Source: Oscillospiraceae bacterium
GTDB lineage: Bacteria > Bacillota > Clostridia > Oscillospirales > SIG519
Assembly: GCA_015067255.1 (NCBI GenBank)
Contig: SVMS01000017.1
Span: 1-44,445 of the forward strand
Reading direction: 5' to 3'
Length of the DNA stretch: 44,445 nt
Shown here piece by piece: positions 1 to 9,755 of this stretch; position 1 is the stretch's first letter, and each line of letters begins with the position of its first letter. The notes beneath the pieces were generated by a model that saw only the letters and a program-made list of their open reading frames with translations, searched no databases and was not told where the DNA came from. The position numbers were made by a program, and so were the translations under genes.

Positions 1-6
1 TTCCAT

Positions 7-44
7 AAAAAATATAGGAAAAGAGTAGAACTCCTTTCCTATAT
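7..44 (-). terminator. Rho-independent terminator after ftsZ
   Basis: The minus strand has a 15-bp stem (arms 30-44 and 12-26) with one G-U pair and a 3-base loop. A run of T (plus-strand A, 7-12) follows it. The pair that is G-U on the minus RNA would be A-C on the plus RNA, which fits a minus-strand terminator. It closes the dcw cluster. Nothing else was recognised between 45 and 120. Confidence 0.8.
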
Positions 45-120
45 CAATTTTAAAAATTAGCTTCAACCGCTTATGTTTTTTCCTTTTCTGCGGTCTGTGC
101 CTTTTTCGACAGTCTGTTTT

Positions 121-1215
121 TTATTTGTTTTTGCTCAATTCGTTTATAAGGTCAATAAAGCCGCCGTCGTCAATTCCCATTTCTCCGTCAGCTTCATTCT
201 CTTCGCTGGGTGTTTCAATGTTCAAAGCCTTTGCATTGGGATTAAACATATTATTGATATTTCCCTCAAAGCCTGTAGCAATAACAGTTACGCACATTTC
301 ATCGGTAAAGCTTTCGTCAAAGGAAGTACCCCAGATAATGTTTGCATTATCGTGAGCCGCTTCGTAGATAAGTCCGGAAGCTGTTTCGATTTCATCAAGA
401 GTAATATCGGGAGATGCAGTGATGTTGATAATAACACCCTTTGCACCGTTGATTGAGCTTTCAAGCAAGGGAGATGACATAGCAATTTTTGCAGCAGCCT
501 CTGCCTTGTCTTTTCCTGCAGCCTTACCTACGCCCATATGAGCATAGCCTGCATCTGTCATAACAGCGGAAATATCAGCAAAGTCAAGGTTTACTATACC
601 GGGCTTCATAATAAGGTCGGAAATACCTTGAACGCCCTGACGCAAAACATCGTCTGCAATTATAAATGCGTTCTGGAAGGTTATCTTCTGTTCAGAAACG
701 AATTTCAATCTTTCATTGGGGATAACTACAAGAGAGTCAACTCTTGCCTTGAGGGTTTCAATACCGGTGGTTGCCTTGCTCATACGGCTTTTGCCTTCAA
801 AGGTAAAGGGCTTTGTTACTATACCTACTGTAAGTATACCCATTTCCTTTGCAATTTCAGCAACAACGGGAGCTGCTCCTGTTCCTGTGCCGCCGCCCAT
901 ACCGGCAGTTATAAATACCATATCGGCATTTCTTAAAGCATCGGCAATAGCCTCTCTGCTCTCTTCGGCTGCACGCTTACCCTTTTCAGGATCTGCACCT
1001 GCGCCCTGACCTTTTGTAAGTTTTTCTCCTATTTGAATTTTATTAGAAGCTCTGGAACGGAACAAAGCCTGAATATCTGTATTGATAGATATAAATTCAA
1101 CGCCCTCAATACCCGCTTCAATCATACGGTCAATAGCGTTATTTCCTGCTCCTCCGACACCTATAACTTTAATAAGCACTGCTTCATCACTTGTGGGTGC
1201 TAAACGAACCGGCAT
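121..1215 (-). CDS. ftsZ: Cell division GTPase FtsZ
   Basis: FtsZ polymerises at midcell into the Z ring that organises septal wall synthesis. The tubulin signature GGGTGTG is at about residues 107-113, and the N-terminal GVGGAGNNA nucleotide-binding loop is intact. I start at the ATG at 1215 (MPVRL...), because an AAGGAGG site lies just upstream; the longer in-frame ORF to 1320 begins with 35 residues unlike FtsZ. That gives 364 residues, normal for the family. The C-terminus ends [14 protein letters not shown], so the usual tail peptide for FtsA/SepF binding is not the common DIPxFLR type. It is the last gene of the dcw cluster, separated from ftsQ by about 119 bases that hold a likely promoter of its own. 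Confidence 0.98.
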   Translation of the reverse strand: MPVRLAPTSDEAVLIKVIGVGGAGNNAIDRMIEAGIEGVEFISINTDIQALFRSRASNKIQIGEKLTKGQGAGADPEKGKRAAEESREAIADALRNADMVFITAGMGGGTGTGAAPVVAEIAKEMGILTVGIVTKPFTFEGKSRMSKATTGIETLKARVDSLVVIPNERLKFVSEQKITFQNAFIIADDVLRQGVQGISDLIMKPGIVNLDFADISAVMTDAGYAHMGVGKAAGKDKAEAAAKIAMSSPLLESSINGAKGVIINITASPDITLDEIETASGLIYEAAHDNANIIWGTSFDESFTDEMCVTVIATGFEGNINNMFNPNAKALNIETPSEENEADGEMGIDDGGFIDLINELSKNK

Positions 1216-1268
1216 ATTAAAAATCCTCCTTATATAAACTTCCTTATTTTTCACAAATATACTATTAT

Positions 1269-1297
1269 ATTTTATAACAAGATATTGTATTTTGCAA
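1269..1297 (-). promoter_or_regulatory. Likely sigma-A promoter of ftsZ
   Basis: The minus strand reads TTGCAA (1292-1297), a 17-base spacer, then TAAAAT (1269-1274), inside the ftsQ-ftsZ gap. A TATAAT lies a few bases further on and could be an alternative -10 with a poorer spacer. This would let ftsZ be expressed above the level of the long upstream operon. Sequence match only. Confidence 0.55.
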
Positions 1298-1334
1298 GTG
1301 TTTTTTAAAAAAATTTCCACAAAATTTATGTTTA

Positions 1335-2261
1335 TTATTCAGATATTTCCGAAGAAACGTTTTCCTCAGGTAAATCAGAGGAAATTTCCTCGTTTTCATC
1401 GCTTGGAAGCGCATCTGTTATAAGAAGACCTCTCTCGGTCAAATATTTTGACTGCGGTATATCTCCGCTGTATGTAGCTTTATTTGACACGGTTTCAGTA
1501 AGGTCCATAAGGGCAAACTGAGGTTTTGGATTTCTGTCCATTATATATCTGAAAAACTCAAATTTACGTGTCAAATTTTCATTCGTGCCTAAATTTACAA
1601 CGATACAGCCCTCATATTCAAAAGCAAGTCTGCTTGCTCTTCCTATGTTGAGCATAGTTACTTTTTCGGTAATTCCGAAGCTTTCAAACTGCTCCATAAG
1701 TGCCAAATACATTTCATAGGTTATATTATCCTTAAACTGAGGGATTTCTCCCACTGTATTTGCAACTATTCCCGAGCCAAAAAGCTGCATACTTGTTTCG
1801 GGCTTTTCATTTTTATTTGCCAGTACCTTTCCCTTACTGCTTAAAAGCACGTAACCGCCCGTTGTTTCAAGATATGCCGCTTGCTTTGCCTGTGTAATTT
1901 TAATGATAATGGTATTGGGTAAATTTCTTTCAATAACTGCTTCTTCAACAAAAGGAAGCAGATTTTCTATTTTATCGCATATGCTGAATTTATTTAATGC
2001 AAACATATTATCTTCAAGCTCTATGCCCGAAGCTGCGATAATTTCTTCATTAATATATATACTTTCTCCCTCTACTTTTATTTCCTTGACATCAAAAAAC
2101 AGTGTTATAGAGGTTATTACAACCGCAAGCATCAAAAGCACAAAAAGAATAACAAAAAAGGCTTTGCTTCTCTTTTTGCGGCGTTTTTTTCTTCTTTGTC
2201 TTTCAGACGGAGCTTGAACTTGTGTCTTTTTAGGTTCCGGCGCTTTTCTGACAATAGCCAA
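1335..2261 (-). CDS. ftsQ: Division protein FtsQ/DivIB
   Basis: This bitopic membrane protein of the FtsQ-FtsL-FtsB divisome subcomplex has a Lys/Arg-rich cytoplasmic N-terminus (about residues 1-33) and one membrane helix (about 35-57). A POTRA-like segment follows directly ([10 protein letters not shown]...), then an extracytoplasmic beta domain and an acidic Ser/Glu-rich tail. At 308 residues it matches DivIB. The start is a TTG at 2261: no in-frame ATG or GTG lies near, and a GGAAG site overlaps the end of murA 14 bases upstream. Its place between murA and ftsZ is usual for Clostridia. Sequence identity in this family is low, so the call rests on topology, POTRA and position. Confidence 0.9.
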   Translation of the reverse strand: MAIVRKAPEPKKTQVQAPSERQRRKKRRKKRSKAFFVILFVLLMLAVVITSITLFFDVKEIKVEGESIYINEEIIAASGIELEDNMFALNKFSICDKIENLLPFVEEAVIERNLPNTIIIKITQAKQAAYLETTGGYVLLSSKGKVLANKNEKPETSMQLFGSGIVANTVGEIPQFKDNITYEMYLALMEQFESFGITEKVTMLNIGRASRLAFEYEGCIVVNLGTNENLTRKFEFFRYIMDRNPKPQFALMDLTETVSNKATYSGDIPQSKYLTERGLLITDALPSDENEEISSDLPEENVSSEISE

Positions 2262-2275
2262 TCTTGTTTCACTTC

Positions 2276-3529
2276 CTAAATCTTTTTGATATCTGCTCCC
2301 AATGAGGAAAGAGCATATTCTATGTTTTCATATCCTCTTTCAATATGAAAAATTTTATCTATCTGTGTAGTTCCTTTAGCCATAAGCCCTGCAATAACAA
2401 GGGCGGCTCCGCCTCTTAAATCGGTCGCCTCAACGCTTGAGCCTGTAAGATATTTAACGCCGTCAATTATAGCAAGTCTGTCCTCTGTGCGAATTTTCGC
2501 ACCCATTCTTGCAAGCTCCTGTATATACTTATATCGGCTTTGAAAAACAGTTTCAACTATTATGCTTGTTCCCGTTGCAACCGTTAAATATGCGCAAAGC
2601 AACGCCTGAGCATCTGTGGGAAAGCCCGGAAAAGGCATTGTTCTTACCGTATTCAAAGCTTTTGGAACAGGAGCATTTAAAAGCTCAATACTGTCATTAT
2701 ATAGCTTAAAACGGCAGCCTGCATCAGACATCGCAGAAAGCACTGCCGAAAGGTCCGTATATTTTGTTTTACAAAGCTTTACTCTTCCGCCTGTTGCGGC
2801 GGCGCACATAAGATAGGTAGCTGTAACTATTCTGTCAGGCATAACGCTGTGCTCTGCGCAGTTAAGCTTTTTTACACCCTCTATAATTATTGTATCAGTT
2901 CCTGCGCCTGTAATTTTTGCTCCCATTTTAACAAGAAAGCTTTGTAAATCAACAATTTCAGGCTCTCTTGCCGCATTGTTTATTACAGTCGTACCTTCTG
3001 CACAGCAGGCGCAGAGCATAATATTTTCAGTTGCTCCCACCGAGGGCAATCTCAGGTCAATGCTTGCACCCTTAAGCCCTTTGGGACATTCGCAATATAA
3101 ATACCCGTACTCGTCCTTTACACTGACACCCATTTTCCTAAGTGCTTCTATATGAATGTCTATGGGACGTGGGCCAAGCTCACAGCCACCCGGTAAGCTT
3201 ACCTTAGCCTTTCTGAATTTTCCCAGAATTGCACCTAAAAAGACTATAGATGACCTCATTTTTCTCATAAGGTTATCAGGTATTTCCCATTTATAAGCGT
3301 CCCCGGCATCTATATACACCGTGCCGTTTGAAAAGTCGGTTTTACAGCCCAACTCTTCAAGAATTTCAGTTGCCGCCTGTGTATCTGACAAGCGCGGGCA
3401 ATTATGTATAACTGATTTTCCGCTTCCCATAAGGCTTGCTGCAAGTATAGGTAAAAGGCTGTTTTTTGCACCTTGAACATCTATGGTGCCGTCAAGCCTT
3501 ATTCCCGAATTGATAAGTAGCTTGGGCAT
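2276..3529 (-). CDS. murA: UDP-GlcNAc 1-carboxyvinyltransferase MurA
   Basis: MurA transfers enolpyruvate from PEP to UDP-GlcNAc, the first committed step of peptidoglycan precursor synthesis in the cytoplasm. The catalytic Cys is in LPGGCELGPRPIDIH at about residue 116, so the protein should be fosfomycin-sensitive in principle. The N-terminal AKN of the active site is at about 21-23. The start is the ATG at 3529, preceded by GGAGG; the ORF could extend to 3571 but lacks a ribosome site there. Length is 417 residues, typical. It follows murG and abuts ftsQ. Confidence 0.97.
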   Translation of the reverse strand: MPKLLINSGIRLDGTIDVQGAKNSLLPILAASLMGSGKSVIHNCPRLSDTQAATEILEELGCKTDFSNGTVYIDAGDAYKWEIPDNLMRKMRSSIVFLGAILGKFRKAKVSLPGGCELGPRPIDIHIEALRKMGVSVKDEYGYLYCECPKGLKGASIDLRLPSVGATENIMLCACCAEGTTVINNAAREPEIVDLQSFLVKMGAKITGAGTDTIIIEGVKKLNCAEHSVMPDRIVTATYLMCAAATGGRVKLCKTKYTDLSAVLSAMSDAGCRFKLYNDSIELLNAPVPKALNTVRTMPFPGFPTDAQALLCAYLTVATGTSIIVETVFQSRYKYIQELARMGAKIRTEDRLAIIDGVKYLTGSSVEATDLRGGAALVIAGLMAKGTTQIDKIFHIERGYENIEYALSSLGADIKKI

Positions 3530-3592
3530 ATTATAAACCTCCAAAAAATCTGTTCGATTTATAATATGCAAAATAACATTTTTAGTGAAAAA

Positions 3593-4711
3593 CTATATTT
3601 CTTTGAAAATGCTTGACACTATATCAGAAACAGCATTTTCTTTTTTGAATTTGAGCATATTGGAAGACATTTGCTCAAGCCTGTTTTGTGAAATGATTTC
3701 TTTTACAGTAGTGTATAAAAGCTCTGCTGTCAAATCCTTATCTTCAATTAAAACAGCGGCATCCTTATCTGCAAAAACCTTTGCATTTTTATACTGATGA
3801 TTTTCAGATACATTGGGAGAAGGAATTATAATTGCAGGCTTTCCTATTGCCGCAAGCTCTGCAAGAGTTATTGCACCTGCTCTGCATATAACCAAATCTG
3901 CCGCCGCAAGAACTCTTGGCATATCGTGTATATATTCGATAACTCTTATATCTCCCGAAGAGGTAAAGCCAAGCCCTCTTTTTTTAAGCTCCTGCTTCAT
4001 ATACTCCTTATCACGTTTTCCTGTGGCGTGAAGATGTATAAACCTTGAGTCTTTCTTTGACTCTTCAAGCATACCTAAAGCGGCATCGTTTATTCTTTTT
4101 GCGCCTAAGCTACCCCCAAAGGATACTACAAAAGGCCTTTCATCTATTCCAAGCACTCTTCTTGATGAAGATTTATCAAGGCTTAAAATATCGTTTCTTA
4201 TGGGATTACCTGTAACTACCAATCTGTCCCCATATTGCTTTTTCTGTTCTTCATTAGGCTCAAAGCTTACAAATATTTTGTCCGCTTTTTTTGCAAGAAG
4301 CCGTGTCGTTACGCCCCAATACGCATTTTGTTCGTGAATAAAGGTTTTTATACCCATTTTTTGAGCCGCACTGAGTAAGGGTCCTGAAACGTAACCGCCA
4401 GTACCTATTGCAAAATCGGGAGAAAATTCTTTTATTATTTTTTTAGCGTCGCTTTTTGCCTTTAAAGCTTTGAATGCAATTTTAATATTTTTAAGGGAAA
4501 GTGAGCGCAAAAATCCCGAAACATCAATAAATTTTATAGGATATCCCTCTTGAGGAACAAGGGTCGATTCAAGACCTCTTTTTGTTCCCACAAACATAAT
4601 TTTTGCATTAGGATTTTTTCTTTTTATTTCATTGGCTATTGACAGAGCAGGATTTATATGTCCCGCTGTGCCGCCGCCCGATATCAATACCTTTATGATA
4701 ATTACCCCCAA
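3593..4711 (-). CDS. murG: UDP-GlcNAc transferase MurG (start uncertain)
   Basis: MurG adds GlcNAc to lipid I to give lipid II at the inner face of the membrane. Visible motifs are the N-terminal GGGTAGHINPA loop, GGSLGAKRIN for the nucleotide sugar, and a GXAAD/RAGAITLAE donor-site region. The start is unclear. A TTG at 4711 opens the frame but has no ribosome site. The GGGGG run after it would instead place initiation at ATT, ATC or ATA (4702-4696). ATA at 4696 would give the family-typical KVLISGGGTAGH beginning. It follows ftsW by 14-29 bases. Confidence 0.95.
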   Translation of the reverse strand: MGVIIIKVLISGGGTAGHINPALSIANEIKRKNPNAKIMFVGTKRGLESTLVPQEGYPIKFIDVSGFLRSLSLKNIKIAFKALKAKSDAKKIIKEFSPDFAIGTGGYVSGPLLSAAQKMGIKTFIHEQNAYWGVTTRLLAKKADKIFVSFEPNEEQKKQYGDRLVVTGNPIRNDILSLDKSSSRRVLGIDERPFVVSFGGSLGAKRINDAALGMLEESKKDSRFIHLHATGKRDKEYMKQELKKRGLGFTSSGDIRVIEYIHDMPRVLAAADLVICRAGAITLAELAAIGKPAIIIPSPNVSENHQYKNAKVFADKDAAVLIEDKDLTAELLYTTVKEIISQNRLEQMSSNMLKFKKENAVSDIVSSIFKEI

Positions 4712-4725
4712 AAAATTTTACGGTA

Positions 4726-5871
4726 TCACGTCTTATTCAGCCTTGCGCTTCGTGATACCGAAAGCACAATTCCCATTTCGCCAAGCAGCATCATAAGCGA
4801 CGTTCCGCCATAGCTGAAAAAAGGAAGCGAAATTCCCGTTACGGGAACAGTATTTGTAGCAACCGCTATATTGAAAAGCACCTGGAAGGAAAGCTGTGCC
4901 ATTATTCCCACAGTCATAAGAGATGAAAATTTATCAGGTGCAGACCATGCAATTACAAAGCCTCTGTAAATAAGAAGCGCAAAAATAACTATTATAATAA
5001 AAGCTCCTATAAAGCCTAATTCCTCGCATATTATAGAGAAAATACAGTCGTTGTGAGGCTCGGGCAAATATAAATACTTTTGTCTTGAACGTCCAAGTCC
5101 CAAGCCGAAAAGACCGCCTGAGCCTATGGCATAAAGGGACTGTAATGTCTGGAAGCCTTTTCCCAAGGGGTCGGAGGCAGGGTCTAACCAAGCAGCTATT
5201 CTGTTCTGCATATATCCCATTTTAAAAATCATAAACAGAGCGCCGCTGCCGCCCAAACCACCGATTATTGCAAGCCACCTTACCTTTGTGCCTCCGATAA
5301 TCATAAGAGAAAGTCCTGTAAGACCTATAATAACGGTTCCCGAAAGGTGAGGCTGAATAACAACCAAAAGACAGGTTATTCCCAAAATCGCTCCGGGATA
5401 AAGAAGACCGTTTTTAAATTTGTTCATTTTGTTATAGTTTTTTGAAATATAAAAAGCAAGCATAATGACTACGGCAAGCTTTGCAACCTCTGAGGGCTGA
5501 AAACGTACTCCCGCAATTTCAAGCCAACGTCCTGCACCCTTTGAGGTCTGTCCTATAAGCCTTACGGCTACCAATAAAACATTGGAAACTATAAACAGAG
5601 GGAATGCCGCAACACGCCACATATTATAATGAACTCTCGATGCAAAAAACATTGCAACTAAACCTATAACGGCAAAAACAAGCTGTTTTTTTATATAATA
5701 AGCGCTGTCATCATATTCAAAATAGCCCTTTGCAAAGCTTGCAGAGTACATCATTACAAGTCCTATAACAAGCAGTAGCATAACAAGGAGGAAAAAAGGC
5801 CAATCGAATGATACCGACTTATTTAAAAGAGCTAATTTTTTTTGCTTTTTTATAGCATTTGTATTATCCAA
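4726..5871 (-). CDS. ftsW: Septal peptidoglycan polymerase FtsW (SEDS family)
   Basis: SEDS proteins polymerise lipid II glycans together with a class B PBP; in sporulating Firmicutes a paralogue, SpoVE, acts in cortex synthesis. About ten membrane helices are visible. SEDS motifs are RWLEIAGVRFQPSE in the middle and PVTGISLPFFSYGGTS near the C-terminus. Length is 381 residues. The start is a TTG at 5871 with a perfect AGGAGG eight bases upstream. It lies directly after mraY, the position where murD normally sits. Sequence alone does not separate FtsW from SpoVE; position in dcw favours FtsW or a shared role. Confidence 0.95.
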   Translation of the reverse strand: MDNTNAIKKQKKLALLNKSVSFDWPFFLLVMLLLVIGLVMMYSASFAKGYFEYDDSAYYIKKQLVFAVIGLVAMFFASRVHYNMWRVAAFPLFIVSNVLLVAVRLIGQTSKGAGRWLEIAGVRFQPSEVAKLAVVIMLAFYISKNYNKMNKFKNGLLYPGAILGITCLLVVIQPHLSGTVIIGLTGLSLMIIGGTKVRWLAIIGGLGGSGALFMIFKMGYMQNRIAAWLDPASDPLGKGFQTLQSLYAIGSGGLFGLGLGRSRQKYLYLPEPHNDCIFSIICEELGFIGAFIIIVIFALLIYRGFVIAWSAPDKFSSLMTVGIMAQLSFQVLFNIAVATNTVPVTGISLPFFSYGGTSLMMLLGEMGIVLSVSRSARLNKT

Positions 5872-5894
5872 AGGCTTAACCTCCTATCTTTATT

Positions 5895-6860
5895 TTAAAA
5901 TAAAATATATCCTATTACAGCAAATACACAGCTGATTGCCGTAAACACATAAACGATTTTGGTTTCCTTCCAGCCGCACATCTCAAAATGATGATGTATA
6001 GGGCTCATTTTGAAAACTCTTTTCTTAGTAAGCTTAAATACAAGAACCTGTATAACAACAGATAAAGCCTCGCAAATAAAGACAATTGCAACAATAATTA
6101 CAAGCAAAGGTTTATTAAGTGCAAAGGGAACAAGAGCTACCGCACCGCCTAAAAATAGGGAGCCTGTATCGCCCATAAAGACCTTTGCAGGATTGAAATT
6201 GTAAATCAGAAAGCCTGCACAACCGCCCAACACAGCCGCCGCCGCAGAGGATATTCCCACAGCATTCATATCAAGTGCTATTGCGCAAAAGCATACCATA
6301 GGCGCTAAAGTAACAGATGCCGCAAGACCGTCTACACCGTCAGTGAGATTGACTGCATTTACAACAAAGACTATTACTATAACAGAAATAATATAATAAA
6401 ACCAACTTAGCTCTATGCCGTTTTCAAAAAAAGGAATCTGAAGCTTAGTAGAAATATATCCGTTTGAGGCAAGATACACAATATATGCTGTTGCCGTCAA
6501 AACCTGTAATATCAGCTTTTGTAATGCTGTCAAGCCTAAGTTTCTTTTCTTGACAACCTTTATAAAATCGTCAACAAAGCCTATCAAGCCGAAAATAAGA
6601 CAGGCAGTTACAGTAGCAATCACTCTGAAATCCTTTTGTGATGCCCAGCTGAACGCTGTTACACCAACAGCAACAATAGCTCCCGCAATAAACATAAGTC
6701 CGCCCATTGTAGGTGTGCCGTTTTTGTTTTTATGCCATGCAGGTCCTATGTCCTTAATGCTCTGTCCGAATTTCAGTCTGCGAAGCAAGGGAATTATAAA
6801 AGGTCCCGCTGCCGCTGTTACAGCAAAAGATATTAACGCTGATATTACTATATTTAACAT
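5895..6860 (-). CDS. mraY: Phospho-MurNAc-pentapeptide translocase MraY
   Basis: MraY joins UDP-MurNAc-pentapeptide to undecaprenyl phosphate, making lipid I in the membrane. The Mg-binding and catalytic motifs are present: DDFIK near residue 110, NLTDGVDGLA in the middle and the terminal HHHFE. About ten membrane helices are visible, and 321 residues is normal. The start is the ATG at 6860 with AAAGGA upstream. Only five bases separate it from the stop of murF, so the two are probably translationally coupled. Confidence 0.97.
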   Translation of the reverse strand: MLNIVISALISFAVTAAAGPFIIPLLRRLKFGQSIKDIGPAWHKNKNGTPTMGGLMFIAGAIVAVGVTAFSWASQKDFRVIATVTACLIFGLIGFVDDFIKVVKKRNLGLTALQKLILQVLTATAYIVYLASNGYISTKLQIPFFENGIELSWFYYIISVIVIVFVVNAVNLTDGVDGLAASVTLAPMVCFCAIALDMNAVGISSAAAAVLGGCAGFLIYNFNPAKVFMGDTGSLFLGGAVALVPFALNKPLLVIIVAIVFICEALSVVIQVLVFKLTKKRVFKMSPIHHHFEMCGWKETKIVYVFTAISCVFAVIGYILF

Positions 6861-6865
6861 TCCTT

Positions 6866-8242
6866 TTATCCCTCTTCTCCTACTATTCCTTCTATTAACT
6901 CTTCCATTTTCATTCCACGGCTTCCCTTTACAAGCACGCAGTTGCCGTCTGTTGATAGCTCTTTAATTTTTTCAATACACTTTTGCTTTTCTGCTGCTTC
7001 AAAGCAAAAAATCTTTTCTTGACTCAGTCCTACGCTCATAGCTCCTTTTTTATAGCTTTGAGCATACTCACCGTATAAAATAAGAGTGTCAATTCCAAAG
7101 GCTGATTTTCCAACCTTTTCGTGAAGAATGGGAGCGCTTTTGCCAAGCTCAAGAATATCTCCCAGCACCGCTATTTTTTTATTGCCCTCTAAGGTTCTTA
7201 AAACGTCAAGCGCCGCTTTCATACTGTCAGGGCTTGCATTATAGCAGTCCTCAATTATTGTAAAATTTTCTTTTTTAATAATATTTTGTCTTTGTCCTAC
7301 AGTTTTAAAAAGAGAAATTCCCGAAGCCGCTTCCTGCAAGGATAGTCCCAAAGCAGAGCCTGCCGCAGTTGCCGCAAGACAGTTGTATACATAGTGAAGT
7401 CCGACGGCACGTATACAACAGTTTATAGTATTTTGCTTATATATAATGTCAAATTCTGTCCTGTCATTATATATTTTTATATTGTTGGCTCGAACATCAC
7501 ATTCGCTGTTGTCAATTCCGTAGGAAATATACATATGCACGAATTTATTTCTTGCTTCCCAAAGCTTTTTATCGTCGCCGTTGATAACAAGAACTCCGTC
7601 TGCATACATTCCGTTTTCTATTTCAAGCTTAGCCTTTAAAATATTTTCAACGCTTCCCAGCTTTTCAATATGGGAAACACCTATATTTGTTATTACTCCA
7701 ACGTCGGGCTTTGCAATATGGGACATAGCCGCAATTTCTCCCAAGCCGCTCATTCCCATTTCAAAGATTGCAGCCTCAAAGCTGCTGTCCAAATCAAAAA
7801 CAGATAAGGGCATACCTATTGTACTGTTGAGATTTCCCTCGTTTTTAAGAGTTTTATATTTTTGATTCATAACAAGAGCGCACAGCTCTTTTGTTGTAGT
7901 TTTTCCAACGCTTCCCGTTACCGCTATAACGGGTACTGCAAATTTCTTGCGATAGCTTTCGGCAAGGCTTTGTAAGGCTAAAAGAGTAGAGGACACCTTT
8001 ATAACGGTTATTCCGCAATCCTCTATATCCTTTTCCACAAGCACTGCCGTTGCACCGCTCTGTGCAACCTGCTGACAAAAATCATGTCCGTCAGCCTTTT
8101 GCCCCTGTATCGCTATAAATAAAGAGCCTTCTTTAGCTTTTCTGCTGTCTATACAAACGTTTGAAACAGTTGTATCCTCTCTGCCGAAAACTATTTCTCC
8201 CGAACAGCTTTTTGCAATATCTCCTGTTGTAATAATTTCCAA
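6866..8242 (-). CDS. murF: UDP-MurNAc-tripeptide D-Ala-D-Ala ligase MurF
   Basis: MurF is a cytoplasmic ATP-dependent ligase that adds D-Ala-D-Ala to the UDP-MurNAc-tripeptide. The Mur ligase P-loop GSVGKTTTKEL is near residue 110. The N-terminal uridine-binding part (DSRKAKEGSLFIAIQG) and the C-terminal domain with DCYNASPDSM are present. Length is 458 residues, usual. The start is a TTG at 8242 with AAGGTG about ten bases before it. It follows murE by 42 bases. Confidence 0.96.
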   Translation of the reverse strand: MEIITTGDIAKSCSGEIVFGREDTTVSNVCIDSRKAKEGSLFIAIQGQKADGHDFCQQVAQSGATAVLVEKDIEDCGITVIKVSSTLLALQSLAESYRKKFAVPVIAVTGSVGKTTTKELCALVMNQKYKTLKNEGNLNSTIGMPLSVFDLDSSFEAAIFEMGMSGLGEIAAMSHIAKPDVGVITNIGVSHIEKLGSVENILKAKLEIENGMYADGVLVINGDDKKLWEARNKFVHMYISYGIDNSECDVRANNIKIYNDRTEFDIIYKQNTINCCIRAVGLHYVYNCLAATAAGSALGLSLQEAASGISLFKTVGQRQNIIKKENFTIIEDCYNASPDSMKAALDVLRTLEGNKKIAVLGDILELGKSAPILHEKVGKSAFGIDTLILYGEYAQSYKKGAMSVGLSQEKIFCFEAAEKQKCIEKIKELSTDGNCVLVKGSRGMKMEELIEGIVGEEG

Positions 8243-8284
8243 TTAAAATCACACCTTCCAAGGTGGCCGTGTTTTTGCCAAAAC

Positions 8285-9727
8285 TCAGCTTTCCTTCATA
8301 AGAATTTCTTTAATGACCTCACGCTCGTCAAAATGTATTGTCATATCTTTAAGTATCTGATAGGTTTCGTGTCCCTTTCCTGCAAGCAATATAACGTCGC
8401 CCTTTTGTGCGCTTCCAAGCGCAAAGGCAATAGCCTCACGTCTGTCAGGAATTACCGTTTGAGTTGCTTTTTCAGGCTGAACTCCTGCCAGAATATCCAT
8501 TATTATTTTGTTTGGCTCCTCTGTTCTGGGATTGTCGGAGGTAATTATTATATTGTCTGCAAGCTCGCAGGCTATTTTTCCCATCATCGGACGTTTTGTT
8601 TTGTCCCTGTCCCCTCCGCAGCCGAAAAGTACAGTTAATTTTCCCTCTTTGGGAATATCTCTTAAGGTTGTTATTGCTTTTTCAAGTCCGTCGGGAGTAT
8701 GGGCATAATCTATTATAACCGTAAAATCCTTGTTTGTAGGAACAATTTCCATTCTTCCGCAAACACCCGGTGCGCTTTTCAACGCCTTTGCCGCAACGTC
8801 TGAACGCACTCCGTTAGCTATTGCAATAGCGACAGCACACAGAGCATTGTATACTGAAAATTTACCGGGAATACCTATAAAGGTATTGTATTTCTTATCG
8901 TCAAAGCACATAGTAAAATACGAACCGTTTGCACGGCTTACAATATTCTGCGCTCTCAGTCTTGCCTCGTTTTCTATTCCGTAGGTAATAAGCTTTTTAT
9001 CTCCCGCACGTTCAAGAAAAGCGGGTGCGCTTTCATCGTCAACATTTATTACCGCAATTTCCGACATATCAATAAGCTTTAGCTTTTCATTCAGATAGTT
9101 TTCCATTGTGCCGTGATAGTCAAGGTGGTCTCTTGTAAGATTAGTAAAAGCGCCTACCTTAAAATCTATACCGTGTACTCTGTTTTGCGCCAGAGCGTGA
9201 GATGAAACTTCCATAACTACGTCAGTTATTTCGGTATCTACCATTTTCTTAAAAAGCTGTTGCAGAGCTACAGGCTCGGGAGTAGTATAATTTGAAGCTT
9301 CTTTTCCCTCTCCCGTTATATTTTCCACAGTGCCTATAAGTCCTGCCGATATGCCGCTTTTAGACATTATATATTGGCTCAGATATCCTGTTGTGGTTTT
9401 TCCGTTTGTTCCCGTTATTCCTGAAACGCTGAGCTGTTCTACGGGATTATTTAAAAAGTTTGCATATAGCTTTGCAATTGCTATTCTTGTGTCCTCAACT
9501 ATAAGCTGTGTACAGCTTACATCGCATTTTTTTGTAACTACAGCTGCAACTGCTCCGTTTTGCACAGCCTCTTGAATAAAATCGTGGCCGTCTACACTTA
9601 CTCCTTCAATGGCAACAAACAACGCTCCCTCAGTTACTTTTTTACTGTTTGTCACTATTGAGCTTATCTCTGTATCTTCAAATTCTCCGAAATATTTTAT
9701 TCCGTTTATAAGCTTGGATAAAAGCAT
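8285..9727 (-). CDS. murE: UDP-MurNAc-tripeptide ligase MurE, meso-DAP type
   Basis: MurE adds the third residue of the stem peptide. The ATP loop GTNGKTTT is at about residues 106-113. The SDNPRTEEP segment near residue 400 holds the DNPR motif that in this family marks meso-diaminopimelate as substrate rather than lysine, so the wall is expected to be DAP-type. Length is 480 residues. The start is the ATG at 9727 with AAAGGAAGGG upstream. It lies 28 bases after the PBP gene. Confidence 0.96.
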   Translation of the reverse strand: MLLSKLINGIKYFGEFEDTEISSIVTNSKKVTEGALFVAIEGVSVDGHDFIQEAVQNGAVAAVVTKKCDVSCTQLIVEDTRIAIAKLYANFLNNPVEQLSVSGITGTNGKTTTGYLSQYIMSKSGISAGLIGTVENITGEGKEASNYTTPEPVALQQLFKKMVDTEITDVVMEVSSHALAQNRVHGIDFKVGAFTNLTRDHLDYHGTMENYLNEKLKLIDMSEIAVINVDDESAPAFLERAGDKKLITYGIENEARLRAQNIVSRANGSYFTMCFDDKKYNTFIGIPGKFSVYNALCAVAIAIANGVRSDVAAKALKSAPGVCGRMEIVPTNKDFTVIIDYAHTPDGLEKAITTLRDIPKEGKLTVLFGCGGDRDKTKRPMMGKIACELADNIIITSDNPRTEEPNKIIMDILAGVQPEKATQTVIPDRREAIAFALGSAQKGDVILLAGKGHETYQILKDMTIHFDEREVIKEILMKES

Positions 9728-9755
9728 TTATTACCCTTCCTTTCAGACAAGGCCG

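Noticed and set aside
73-456. Plus-strand ORF opposite ftsZ
   Set aside because: It is the antisense shadow of ftsZ, Cys/Phe-rich and without a ribosome site; the other plus-strand ORFs over 500-13900 are of the same kind.
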